Shown here one piece after another: positions 1-11,713 of a stretch of DNA of 64,000 nt (positions are counted from its first letter, which is position 1; every line of letters begins with the position of its first letter). This DNA is from Taxawa tesnikishii (nom. ined.) (taxonomy: Eukaryota > Ascomycota > Dothideomycetes > Dothideales). Under the pieces are notes generated by a model. The model worked only from the letters and a program-made list of their open reading frames with translations, searched no databases and was not told the DNA's origin. The stretch covers positions 1,364,001 to 1,428,000 of the forward strand of contig JAPDRO010000001.1 of NCBI GenBank assembly GCA_030247885.1, given 5' to 3'. The position numbers and the translations under genes were made by a program.

Positions 1-660
1 AAAGATCACCTTTTCCTCATTCTCGGTTCCTTCATTAACCCGCTCTATCACCTTCACCAAAGCTTCAAGCTGCCAGACACCCCCTGAATGCGCATCAACG
101 CCCACATCAAACGAGTAACTGCGACCTGCAGATCGGAACGAACGTAGAATGGTAATGAACTCGTCACTGAAGACCAAAGACTCAAACTTCTGCCTGTCTG
201 TGATGCCCTGCAAGAGAAATCTGAACCCCTTGATTCTGCTCCAGGTCTCTGCGCCCGCCGTCTGCTCTGCGAGTTGCAGCCAGTCCTCGAATACTTTGGC
301 ACCCTGATCCATAGGCGCCCAGGCTACGATACCCAGCAGAGTCCTTGAATCGCGCTGCCCGTACTGTCCCTCGACAATGCTCCGCAGAAATCTGATCTCT
401 TCAACCGGCTGTCGAGCCCAGACACCCAATGGCTGGTCTCGTGACGTCTCGAGATGTCGGTCTGTCTCAACATATACGACGCCTTTTACCTCAGGAGCAG
501 TGGCGTCGAAACCGTCCTGATGTGCTGCACGGTAGTAGTCTGAGAGTATGTGCTGCTTTGCCAGAAGGTCGCCTTCGCTCATCCAGCCGTGACCCTCTGG
601 ATTGGAAGCTGATTCGGGCCAGAGATGGATGTGGCTGTCGATGATGGGTAGGCGCGCCAT
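1..660 (-). CDS. Amidohydrolase-family metal-dependent hydrolase (3' end outside window)
   Basis: Reading leftward from the ATG at 660 there is an open frame of 220 codons that runs off the window edge without a stop. The N-terminus reads MARLPIIDSHIHLWPES. The D-S-H-I-H motif is the metal-binding HxH at the end of strand 1 in amidohydrolase-2 TIM-barrel enzymes, the family that includes 2-pyrone-4,6-dicarboxylate hydrolase and sugar lactonases. Further on, GIVAWAPMDQG and IKGFRFLLQG fit the next two barrel strands of that family. The gene is divergent from a DapA-type aldolase 535 bases away; sugar-acid lactonase plus aldolase would make sense as a pair, but that is inference. The substrate cannot be told from the sequence. 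Confidence 0.8.
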   Translation of the reverse strand, partial: MARLPIIDSHIHLWPESASNPEGHGWMSEGDLLAKQHILSDYYRAAHQDGFDATAPEVKGVVYVETDRHLETSRDQPLGVWARQPVEEIRFLRSIVEGQYGQRDSRTLLGIVAWAPMDQGAKVFEDWLQLAEQTAGAETWSRIKGFRFLLQGITDRQKFESLVFSDEFITILRSFRSAGRSYSFDVGVDAHSGGVWQLEALVKVIERVNEGTENEEKVIF

Positions 661-1195
661 ACCGACGATAGCTCCTTTGTTCGTTGCAATGAATCAACTG
701 GCTCTTTCTCCCAGCACTCTGCCGGACCTTTTCTCTATGCTAGATCTCCTTCTACGAGGTTATTTCCCGAGATGCGCTCAACGTGTTCAATATCGGAGAT
801 AGATGCAGCGCCTTGGGTTGGCTCTCGGCACGAATGCCGTCAACTTCGGTCCCTCTTCTCCCGGAAGAGCTTCTTCGACAGCGCAACTGTTTCACCGTGG
901 GGTTCTTGCTCCGTTACCGGCCTCTGCGTGGGCGTAAGAGCATGTCGGCAACAGATGTCCCCCCAAAGTGTGACATGCCCCGGTGACGGCAATGTTGTCG
1001 ACTAATGCTATACGCGCGGGGTCTACGTGGGGCTGTATATCTACACACAAACGCCAGCGCAAAGACCGAGCAACCGACAGACACTGAAAACACGGTAGGA
1101 GGGGTACATTCTCATCGCCTTCCTTATCCATCTTCCGTCTTTGTCTTGATTGAACACATTCCCATACACATCCGTACAGTTTCAAATTCGACCCA
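661..1195. promoter_or_regulatory. Divergent intergenic region, amidohydrolase / aldolase
   Basis: 535 bases separate the start codons of two head-to-head genes. It must hold both promoters, with pyrimidine-rich stretches near the aldolase ATG (about 1120-1195). I see no clear TATA box and no repeat. Confidence 0.5.
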
Positions 1196-2285
1196 ATGGC
1201 ACCTCAATCTTCACCACCACCGCAGGGCATCTACGTCCCCGTGCCTACCTTCTTTGCCTCGTCCTCCGCTTCGAACTACGACCCTGTTACACCACCTCTC
1301 GACCTTGAAACACAGACAAAACACTCCCTGTTCCTGCTCAAGGGCGGAATCAAGGGCCTCGTTATCCTCGGTTCAACAGGCGAAGCTATCCATCTGACGA
1401 ACAAGGAGCGGGCTCAACTCATCAAGAGTCAACGTGAAGAGCTCGACAAAGCGGGTTACAAGGACCGGCCGATCATCGCGGGTACGGCCACACAGAACAT
1501 CGAAGAGACGCTGCAGCAGCTCGTAGAAGCCAAGGAGGCCGGCGCTGAATATGGCATGGTTCTCTCGCCGGGATACTTCGCGAGCGCGGCGAGCCAGCAG
1601 GGCATCACAAAGTGGTTCCAGGCCGTTGCAGACAAGAGCCCGATCCCTGTCATGATGTGCGTACTGCTGCAGACAATCCCCAGACCCTTTGAACCGATGA
1701 GCTGCAAGCGGAGGATATAAACTAACACGTGTACGCTTTCGCAGTTACCACTTCCCGGGCGTGACGAACAACCTCAACATTACCCCCGCCACATTCGAGG
1801 TGCTGGCGCAACACCCAAACATTGTGGGCTGCAAGCTCTCCCACGGCAACATCCCCGACCACACGCTTATCGCTTCGAGTCCCAAGATTGACCCCTCGCA
1901 CTTCGCCGTCTTCTCCGGACTGGGCCAGAACCTGCTTCCCGTGCTCACCATCGGCGGACAAGGCGCCATCGACGGCTTGGCCGGTGTCTTCCCCAAGACC
2001 GTAGTGAGGCTGTTCAACCTTTTCCAGGACGCGTCTGCGAAGGGCACCACCAAGCAGGAGCTGAGCGAGATGCGTAACCTGCAGTTCAGGATCTGTGAGG
2101 GTGAGAACTTGGTCGCGAAGTGGGGCACAGTGGGCATCAAGGAGGCGATTGCTAGGACGTGGGGGATTGGTGACAAGGAGAGCGCGAGATTGCCGTTGGC
2201 GGGTGGCCTGCAGGGTGGTGACAAGGAGTGGGAGAGCTGGAAGGGTATTTATGATGGACTGAAGGAACTGGAGGAGTCCTTCTAG
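1196..2285 (+). CDS. DapA / N-acetylneuraminate lyase family aldolase
   Basis: Two exons, 1196..1656 and 1745..2285, give 333 residues, a normal length for this TIM-barrel class I aldolase family. The 88-base intron splits an Ile codon, and splicing recreates PVMIYHFPG, which carries the family tyrosine. Other landmarks are GIKGLVILGSTGEA (substrate carboxylate-binding G-S-T-G-E), IIAGTATQN and NIVGCKLSHGN with the Schiff-base lysine. GLGQNLLPVLTIGGQGAI fits the C-terminal barrel end. Fungal members include 2-keto-3-deoxy-L-galactonate aldolase of the galacturonate pathway and 4-hydroxy-2-oxoglutarate aldolase-like enzymes; the sequence alone does not choose between them. The frame is unbroken. 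Confidence 0.9.
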
Positions 2286-3199
2286 TGGTGTGAAGTTAAT
2301 GGAGTTGGCGCGTTAGTAGGAACAATGGCACGAAGAGCCAAGTGGTCTCACAGCACCTGCTGCAGAGGCATGTAGCAACCAACCCATGTGGTACGTTTAT
2401 GACTCAGACAGCTCTACAGAGCGGATACAAAGGATGATCAGGTTATGGAGATGGCACGGTGTTGCTCAAGTTTCTGACATGCTATATACGCTTGTTTTCT
2501 GGACCGGCTGCCGTCCTGGAATCGTCTCAAAGTCAGCACAAACATTGAGTCTTGATGAATCTGCGGTGTTGAACGTAGTCAGGCAGGATCCATTTCAGTC
2601 GGTGAGAAGATTGTCAAGCTGGCTTTTAACCAGGACCCTCTGCCTAACGCGCTATACACGTACAAGACTTGTATGCTGCTAGATCAGAGGGCATGTCTTA
2701 TGGCCCCAGCCGCTGTCATCTTTGGATTGGATGATGAACAGGAGAAAAAGTTGAGCATACCGGCTGTTCAATACACAGACGTAATCAGAGACGATATAGA
2801 GCCCGCTGCACTGTACTAGCCGATTAATGTCTGCAATCTTTGTGGTACATATATATAGAAAGGAAGAGAGATGATGCTGCCACGCCTACGCTTGCGTGCT
2901 GTCCAGCGTTGGTAGAGTAGAGTGAAGCCATGCCAAGACTTTGGCACCTTGACGCGGGAATCGCGTTCATGGAAGCTTCATTGTCAAACAATTGTTGATT
3001 CTACTGCAGCTTCACTTCGCGACTGAACATCGAACAACTACAAAAAGAACAGCTGAGGGTCTATTAACCATCTCATCTGGCCTCACAGTTTACACGCTCA
3101 CACATGTGCTGATACACGCCTGCTGGAATACTCTACAGATCCATCCACCTCAATAGTTATTTGTGATTCCTCTGGGCCTGCAGCTGGGCTTAGAACAAA
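2286..3199. other. Intergenic, no gene seen
   Basis: About 0.9 kb between the aldolase stop and the Nup85 start, both on the plus strand. The longest open stretch (2386-2682) has no recognisable motif and odd composition. It should hold the aldolase 3' UTR and the Nup85 promoter. Confidence 0.5.
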
Positions 3200-6100
3200 A
3201 TGTTCAGGGTACCTTCTTCAAGCCCTCCATCTACGCCGGACTCGCGGCGCGCAAGCAGGAACGACGATCCATCGACTACGCCAGCAGGACCTCCTCCAAC
3301 TGGCTACACTGCGCAGTCGTTTACACCGCAGGGACCTCCGCCAGCTTCTGTGTTCGGTAGCTCGTTCGCAGGCGCGACAAATACATTCCCTCATGTTAGG
3401 TCAGCTTTCGCGCCCACCGGCCAGCTGAATAGCCCCTCGCTGAAGGCGCCTCTTCACACCAATCCGCTCTCTGGCTTCCAATCCGTCAATGGCAGGCCCG
3501 CGCAAAGAGGGTTCACGATGCCTGACAGCAGCCCGCCAAGGTCTTACATCGAGGATGAGGAAGGAGACTATTCAGAAGATGCAGAGGGAGAAGAGATGGA
3601 GCAAGACAACAGTGAGATGGACACGGACCGAAGCGCGAGGTCTTACACCCAATCTGCCATGTCGTCACCCAGGCGCAATGGCTTTCGCAGTCCCAGAGGA
3701 CTAGGAGCGCTGGACTCCCCGCGGCTTGAAGAGGTCGAGGTTGGGAGAGGTCATGGACAAGTCATACTATTCTCCTGGGAACTCGAAGCCAACACAGCCA
3801 AGGGATTCTGCTGTTCCGGGCATCGCAAAGGCTCTGGCCGCTACTATGTCGAAGCCGACGCTCGTTGAGCCGGATGAGCTTGTGCTGCAGTCGGAGCAGC
3901 TGTTGGCCAACCTAGATGAGTCGCTGAAAACTAGGGGTGGTGGGGATGTGGACGATCTCGTGTCGAGGACGGCAGCACAACTTGGAAGCCTGTGGGAAAA
4001 GTCCGTGGAGAAGGAATCAAAACAAGGGGACATTGGTCCGAAGAACCGGAAGTCTGGCATCACAAACGCAAACTATCTCGCATCTCTGCTTCTTCAATTG
4101 CACCACCCACATGCCGGACAGCAAAACCCCAGCAAGAGTGTTTTGCAACCTGGTCATTCAACACGGTTCACTAACTTGGTCCTCCGGTCCAACGAAGGTA
4201 CCCCGGTTCCAAAGGCTTTGCTGGACTGGCTGAACACATATCACAATCCTTATCCGGATGATCTGGACGAAGTACTCCAGTGCAAGCCTAACCCCACCTC
4301 GAGCGAAAGATTTTGGGATGTTATTTACGCCACCATTCTGCGAGGAAATTTCACTGCCACACTTCAGCTACTGGAAACCGCCCGGTTCGACGAAGCCGAC
4401 ACTGCGCTGGAGGATGGCTATGAGGAACCGGGTTACCACGGGCAGCAGCTCAGATCGGTCGAGCATGTTGTTGATCAGCTGATTGACCTCCTGAAGACAT
4501 GCCCGGCTGTCCGAGATGGCGACTGGGATGTTCGAGACACCGAATGGACACTTTTTCGGAATCGGGTACGAGGCAACCTCGAGGACCTCGAGGCATACGC
4601 CGAGGGAGATAGCGCGGATCGCAGCAACGCGAATGACAGCATGGCGTTCCAATCCTCAAGGTTTGGACGAAGCAAAAACGACTTTTCGGTAAGTGCAATG
4701 AGCAGGCGAGCCGAGAGTAAAGTACCCTGGACTATCTACGAAAACCTGCGGTGTGTGTATGGACAACTTCAAGGCTCGAAGCCGGAGGTCACACTATGCG
4801 CTCAGGACTGGCTCGAGGCCACCATCTTTCTGACTGCGTGGTGGGACGGAGAAGAGGAGGGAGCTTTGAGCGGCAGTCTAGCAGCAAGTCGGCGCTCTTT
4901 ACGGCAGTCACAGCACACGCGCCAAGTCGACGTCTCACCGCTTGCGGCGTACCAGAAACAGCTATTGGCGGCATTCGCATCCATAACGGACAAGCCGGAG
5001 GATACGGCTTTCGGCCTCAATACTGTGGACACCATTCAGGTTGGTTTGGCTTGCGTTTTGGAGGGTAACGTAGAAGGTGCCGTCGACATTGTACGCGGCT
5101 GGTCCGTCCCTGTCGCAGCGGCTTTGGTCGAAATAGCGAGTGCTGGGGGATGGTTGCCGGAAGCAAGGCCGAGAAGCAGGGGTCTTATGGAGGGGCTGGA
5201 TGAGGATGATCTCATGGTGCTCAGCTCTGGACAGGAACGACAGCACGGTGATGCTAAGAGGGACGATGTCCTGATCAGCTATGCCAATCTACTCGCAGAC
5301 AGAGATGCATTCAGCAGTCAAGACGGGAAGCTTGTCCGAGAAGGCTGGGAGTTGGCGTGCAGGGTGCTCAGTCGCTTAAATAGTGCAGAAACTGCTCAAC
5401 GCAAGATTGGACAGCTGCTGGCGGAGGTTCCACTAGACGACACGGACCGCGTAGACAAGGTTTTGGCAGTCTGTGCGGACCTTGGCCTATCTGAACAAGT
5501 TCAGGGCATATCGGAGGTAGGGGTATCTGGCTCAGAGATCGGGAAGCATTCGGCTGACGTACAAACAGCGCTACGCAGATATTCTGGCGGACTCTACACA
5601 ATCCTACGGCAGCGCGATTGTCTACTATGCGCGAGCTCATTCGGTGCAGAAGATCAAGTCTACCCTCGATCTTCTCATATCAATGTGCCTCGTCCAATCC
5701 GCCGCCTACCCGCCCTCTTCATCTCTGGATAAGCAGCTCGACTCGTTAATCAACGACCAACGACACGCACTGAGCCAGCTCGCAAAGACAGATCTGCAAG
5801 CTGCTCAGCTCATCTCTACATACTTTAGCGGTTACGCCACCCTCCGGAAATTCTACCAGCTCAGAGACGAGGATGTGCAAGCGGAACCTTCGTTCTCTCA
5901 CAAGCGAGAGGCTGCAAAGCGCTGTTAGCTGTCATCGAAAGTGCGGCTGACAGCATTCGTGGTGGCTTGTATGATCCCGGAGTCGATGCCGTGGTGCAGG
6001 TGGATGCTTTACTGGCGCTGCTCGGCGAGGCTCTGCCGTTGATGAACCGTAAGTTTTCCCTTTTTCCAATTACAACTAGTACCACACAAAGCTTACCAAC

Positions 6101-6533
6101 ACCAGGATCAAAACCCCTACTTGAACCAGCTCAGCTCATCGTCCTCATTCGCGCGACCGAGGACCTGCAGACCGTCAGCGCTCGCGTCTACTCGCAGACC
6201 GAGTCCCTCTTCGCAGCCGCCATGTCACACTACCACGGCGGCACGGACGTGTCGGCGCCCCGCGATCTGGCCAAATCGCTCCACAAATCCATTTCCAACC
6301 TCAGTGGTAGCAGCTACGGCATGGTGGACAGCCATGGCAGCATCCAGAGCAGCTACGCCGATGTCACGAGAAGCAGACGGGCAGGCGGCCAGGATGGGAT
6401 CAAGAGGACGTGGGACTGGAGGGCTGGTATTGCGACGGTGGCGGGAAGGAATGCGAAGGGTGAGGATGTGTTGAGGGTGCTGAGGGCGCAAGTGGCGAAG
6501 GAGATGGCGAGGGCGTGGACAGAGGGGTTTTAA
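3200..6533 (+). CDS. nup85: Nucleoporin Nup85 (nuclear pore Y-complex)
   Basis: Nup85 is an alpha-helical scaffold subunit of the Y-shaped Nup84/Nup107 subcomplex. The start MFRVPSSSPPSTPDS and the low-complexity stretch up to about residue 170 (TPAGPPP, PPPASVFGSSF, acidic EDEEGDYSEDAEGEE) match the disordered N-terminus of fungal Nup85. The helical part continues through RFWDVIYATILRGNF, GWELACRVLSRL, RYADILADSTQSYGSAIVYY and LDLLISMCLVQSAAYPPSSS. The end KRTWDWRAGI..GEDVLRVLRAQ is the conserved C-terminus. Introns: 5517..5568 (52 bases, CTGAC branch) and 6049..6105 (57 bases, GTAAGT). Two places need care. Near 3705-3800 the frame changes, by a weak-donor intron (3734 or 3740 to 3797) or a sequence error. 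At about 5916-5918 one base seems missing from an A run before ALLAVIESAADSI. Confidence 0.88.
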
Positions 6534-8077
6534 ACGACGATACAGTGTCATGCAGGTCAACGCATCGATGCTTGGGTTTGTCGGCGGACATAGTGGAGAT
6601 GGGATACCCGAGGAAAGCGACCGTCACGCTGCGTTTTGTATCGAAACTACTCAAGTTCTAAAGAGGCATTCCTGCTCTCGCGCAACAGCGAATGAGCGCT
6701 CGAGTAGCTTTTTGTTCGTGGTAGGCCTTCTCTTTTGCACGTCCGTCATTGCAATGTTGGACTGCAGTACACTGACTGAGTATGCCGGTACCTGCCAGTC
6801 CAGAAAACCCATTTCATTGAGCCCGCTCGCAGCCCCATTCCCCATGATTTCGCCTGAAAGCATGTGTCTATACGTGAAAGCTGGCATTGCAAATTCCGAG
6901 GTGTTACGGGAATCCCCACCAACCGTCGTTCCCGATCCCACCCTCTCCCGTAGCATTGAGCAGTACGTCCGGCTGGAGCGCTACCTGAACGCAGTGGATA
7001 AAGGGCGCAACTTGTCTAGGGCTGAAGTTCACTCCACCCATGCCATACCAGCCGTCTAGGACCAGCGCAGAGGGTGCGATTGGATTTCCCAGCCTCCGAG
7101 ATGGTATCACCTGGACGATTTAGCGCGGCAACCGAACGTTCACAGCGGAAAGCTATGTTGGTCATGAACAGAAAACCCACCATTACGCTTGTCGGCCTTT
7201 TCTTTATCGTGAACCGCGCGGTTGGCGGAGGAGCTCTCCATATATGCATGCGCGTCATCGCCTGAACGCTATATTGTACGAAGTCAATGGAGAACTGCTG
7301 CGGGTTCCTGAGGGAGACTTGCCGCCATTATCTTCGAACAGCAGACTGGACGGCAGAGGAGCGGTGTCCCATATGTGTCCCATCCCTAGTCTGCGCGTGG
7401 GAGCCCAACGCGCGGTCAAATGGGTCGAGGTCGCGTTGATGTACGACACTGCTTGGAACTGCCCCCGACTGGAGGTCGTCCGACTAAAGAAATGCAGAAC
7501 ACCACAGCTTCATCGAAGCTAAACAAGGACGTGTATAATGTGTATAGGTTTGCGACAAAGCACTGTGGTTCTTGTACAACGCTGATCTGATGAACGTGAA
7601 GAGACGGAAGAGAGCGAGGGAAAGTTGGAGATTGGGGTTCAGTGCGGAAGGCGATGAGGTAGTAACGGAACGGTATAGAGACGCACAACAATGGATAAGG
7701 AGATGCCCTACCTTATGTATACACCGTACTGTGCTACGATACAGCAAGCGGGGAAGAGCCCCGGCCAACGCATTCCTGATAGTCCGAAGCGCGATGCATT
7801 GGACAGCAAGGAAGCAGAGTGCTACAGCAATGGAGAACGAAGGAGTTGAAGCTGCATCGGAGTCGTTTCCACGTCTTGGCATTGACGATCCCGACATGGA
7901 ACTGCACTTCAGCACCATCGTCGTAGCTATCATAAGGCCGGAACAATGGACGACATACACGTGTGTTCAACATGGCTTTTGTCCTTCTGTTCGTTGATCG
8001 TTCTGCATATTTGTTCTTTAACCTCGTAAAAACGCCATCGAATGCTTCATCCCTCGCAAGTGGGTACCGTCTCTTAC
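6534..8077. other. Intergenic, convergent 3' ends of nup85 and lhs1
   Basis: About 1.5 kb between two converging genes. Several open stretches of 60-170 codons occur on both strands, but none has a recognisable domain or a credible exon structure. I see no tRNA, tandem repeat or transposon end. Confidence 0.5.
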
Positions 8078-11058
8078 TCACAATTCATCTCTCGGGTCCT
8101 TCTTTCCTTTCGCCTTACCGATCATCTCTAGAATCTCCTCTTCCGTCGGCATCTCATCATCCCCATTCACAGTGATGAAGTTAGACTTGGCCTCATCCGC
8201 GCTCGCAGTGGGTGCTGTGGTCGTCTCCCCACTACTGCTGCTAGTGCTCGACTTCGCCTTCTTGCTCTTTGTCGCCTTGGGCTTTCTGCTACTGCTGCGT
8301 TTTGGCGTCTGCATCTTCTTCTGCAGCAGTTCCATCATCACTTTGTTCAACTCCTGGGCCTTGTCCTCAATCTCCTTAACGCTGATGGCCGGATCATCGT
8401 TCTCCTTCAAGGCCTTCTGCTCCTTCGTCTTCGCTTCCAGCCACGACGCAATCGACTCGTAAACAGAGGACACGGAAGTCAGGTCTTCATTCGTGTATGG
8501 TGTGAAGGAGGGGAGTGCGGATGGTTTGGCAGTCGTGGAAGCGGTGGTTGGTTCAGGGTCTTCGAGTTCAGCAAAATCGTCAGCGGAGGCGGTACTGGTG
8601 GTCTCGGAAGATGCGGCGGCGCTGGACGAGGATGCTGCCTCAGCGGCAGACGACGCCTGGGCAACTTGTTTAGCGATCATTTCGATCAAGCTCTTCGTGC
8701 TATCGAGCGAGCTCTGCAGGAGCTTCAGCTTCTCAGGCCTAGCCGCCGCCTCTTCTCTGCGCTTCTGGACGGGGTCGACCAGCGCCTTTAGGTCCGCTAA
8801 CTTGCCCCTGAGCGTTTCGGTGGTAGCGGTCGCGCCCTCGCCGTACAGCCACTCGCTCGTCGAACTAAGGAGAGAAGAAAGCTGTTCGCGCACAGCTTCC
8901 GTGGAGGCGGACTCGAAGCTGACGTCAGTCAGAAGGTCCCGAACGCGGTAAGTGTAACCCTCAAGCACGTTCAGAGCCTCTTCACGTGCAACGCGCGCTT
9001 TGTCAGAGCGGTCGAAGGCTGCGAGGCGATCCTTCATACGTTGCATCTCCGCAGGCGCGGGCTGTGGGAGGCCTTGTGACACGACGGAGAACTTGATGTT
9101 GATACTCTCAGTCCGCTTCTTGGGCTTCAGGTCTGGCTTGGCGGCATCGGTGGCCTTGGAATCACCACTGGAGAGGGAACCTGATGTAGCATCGGCCACA
9201 GTCTCTGACATCGCCGACGATTGTTCCCCTTCTTTCAGGGGCTCTTGTTCACCCTTCTTCGAACCAAAGCCGAAGAGGCCCTTGACAGAGTCTCCAATGC
9301 CGCCGGATTTAGCGGTGCCTTCGACTTCGCAGCTGGCAGTTCCAGACAGGACCTCCGGCATGCCATCGACAGGGCTGAGTCTGATGGAGAACTTTGTCGA
9401 GATCTCGTCTTTGCTGCAGCCAAACTTGTCCGACAACGAAGCCACCGAAGCGGTCAAATTTTCTGTTTGAGCCTTGACGACAGGCCGGTCAGTAGCGTCA
9501 ACCTGCTGGTAAAGAGTGAAGGCAAAGTCATCCAGGTTTTTGAACGTGACTTGCTTCGCAGCTCCGATATGCGAGGTTGGAGCAAACAGCTTTTGCTGCC
9601 TCTCTTTGCCGTCCGAGTACGTCACACCGGCGGCATAGACAGCGGCATCAGAATCTCGGATCTCCTTCACCCGGAATATGGGGCTCTGGCTCGCGGCTTT
9701 AAACGCCGCTCCGTGGGCTGCAGACTCATCGGCGTTGACGTTCGTTCGTACCTCTGTGCTTTTGCCAGCAAGAGCCTCCAGCTTCTTCTGAACGAACGGT
9801 GTGCGTATTGCTCCTCCATGAACGATGATGGAGTCAAGGTCAGCAACTGACAATTTCGCAGCTTCCAGAGCCTGCTTGACCGGTCCCTCGACTCTCTCTG
9901 CGTAGGAAGCAGCCATCTCCTCGAATTCAGCTCTCGAGAGCTTGGTGGCGAAATCGATGTCCTTGTATAGACCCTCAAAACTGGACCTAACCTCATTGTT
10001 GGCGCTCAGGACCTGTCTTGCCCTTTCCGCCTCCCTCCATAGCTTCGCGGCTGTTCTTCCATGTCCCTTGACTTCCTCAGCGGTGATACCCGCGCTGACC
10101 GCTTGTGGCTTCTTCACAAAAGCATTGACAATGTGGTCCATGATCAGCCCGTTCAATGCGTCTCCCCCATCGTTCTGTCCCATCCCGCACCCAGAACCGC
10201 CACTTCCTGAACGGTCTTGTTGAACCTTCCCACGTCCTTCACTTCCCTTCCTTGCATCCTCAAAACGGTAGCCGTAGTCGATCCAGAACCCATATCGAAC
10301 ACCATATGAATTTCTGGCTTCTCGCCCTTTGTGACAGTAGGAAACGTCCTCTTGACCGCATAATCGATACCGACTGCCAGCCCATCGCTGACCAGGCTCA
10401 TGACGTTTATACCAGCCAGCTCGGCAGCGCGCTCGACAGCCCTTCTCTCGTCCGCAGTGTAGAATGCTGGAATGGTAATGACGGCATCCGTGATCCTACT
10501 TCCCTTGCCCGCCATGGCCTCTGCGTTCAACCTGATGTTCTTCAGCTCCATAGACAGTAGCTCTTCCACGCTCCACGGCATTTCGGTAGAGCTGAACGCC
10601 GGTGACTGTATCACAACTGTGCCCATCTCTTCAACTGCTCTGATCGGGACGGCTGGATGCGCCTCACGGTATCGGTTGACAATGGTGGCACCAGCTTCGC
10701 TAGGAACCAGCCCTAGAAGAGACTTGAGGCCTGTATAGACATCACCGGGAAAGCGGCCGGCGAGTGCAAGAGCATCACCGCCGTAGAGTCTCTCAGGGAA
10801 TTGGCCAGCCTCGAGTTTTCCGGCCGGTTTGAAGCCAACCACGCTGGCTTCCTTGCGTTTCGAGTCCTTTGTTAATACGATATCCAGAGGAGTGCCAGGC
10901 TTGACAATGACAGCTTTGATATAGGAGTTTCCGAGATCGATGCCGAGAACTGCGGATGCAGCACAAGCGGTCGTTGTGAAGACGAGTAGAAGGAGAGTGC
11001 ATGTTGCAAAGATGGAGGGTGTTTGGGCACGCCGGCGACCCGGCCTTGCCGAATTCAT
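8078..11058 (-). CDS. lhs1: ER lumenal Hsp70-like chaperone Lhs1 / GRP170 (HYOU1 family)
   Basis: Large Hsp110/GRP170-type chaperone, about 990 residues, known in the family as nucleotide-exchange partner of BiP in the ER. I start at the ATG at 11058 because it gives a clean signal peptide (hydrophobic TCTLLLLVFTTTACAASA); an in-frame ATG at 11115 would bury it. The actin-like ATPase motifs are present: VLGIDLGNSYIKAV (phosphate 1), VFDMGSGSTTATVL (phosphate 2) and VHGGAIRTPFVQKKL (adenosine). A long acidic/Ser-rich C-terminal part follows and the protein ends in RDEL, a K/HDEL-type ER-retention signal. The frame breaks once, at the C5 run 10164..10168: one more base gives GWDRTMGGDALNGLI, exactly the Hsp70 pattern. 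No introns. Confidence 0.93.
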
Positions 11059-11713
11059 CCTGAGGGCCTGTTGGTTGGGTACAAGGAGATGGTGTGGAAG
11101 AGCGTTCAAGCTCAAGCACAGTGGAAAAGCTACGGTTGGTGGTGGAGGTTCGATGTCGGATGATTTTGTACTTTAGGTTGTTAGTAGAGACATTGGCGGC
11201 AGGTTGACAAGGGTCCTGATATAGGATCTAGCAGAATATATGTGGCTTCTTTAGAATATGTGAGATTGGTCCTTTGTGAATAATTGCCAGTTGTTCTGTT
11301 CACTGCCGCCGTCGCCGCGTTCCCCGGCTGTCCAAGCTTCGCCTGAAACGTCCATATTCACACCCGCAACAACACATTCGACTTGTCTTCTCCACTGCAT
11401 GTGCATCGAACGGCAGTTGGCGCATTACACCTGTTCTGGACTCATTTGCACAGAAGCAGTGTAAGAGTCTGTCCGACATGTTACCGACTGGTATTCCCAT
11501 ATCTTGCTGTTGCCAGTCCGTCGTTCTGTTACACCGAGGAGCCTTCCTTGCGTCGAGTGCGCCTACCAACATGGCGTTCTGATCCGATCATCCATGTTTT
11601 GCGCATGTTGTGCGATTCTTTTTCAATCGCCCCTTCGTACTACCACCAAGTTCCGATCCGTATCACCTTGCTCTGGCTTGCGCAAATAAATCTCTATCTG
11701 GCAACGCTCCGTC
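11059..11713. promoter_or_regulatory. Divergent intergenic region, lhs1 / HET gene
   Basis: About 650 bases between head-to-head start codons. It should contain the lhs1 promoter, which in fungi usually answers to ER stress; I could not find an unambiguous UPRE. No other structure seen. Confidence 0.45.

Noticed and set aside
5892-5953. Possible intron to repair the Nup85 frame near 5916
   Set aside because: Donor GTTCTC is weak, there is no branch point, and it would remove the conserved ALLAVIESAAD block; a missing A is simpler.
10164-10168. Programmed frameshift in lhs1
   Set aside because: No slippery heptamer or downstream structure seen, and the same kind of break occurs in ten other genes; sequence error is more likely.
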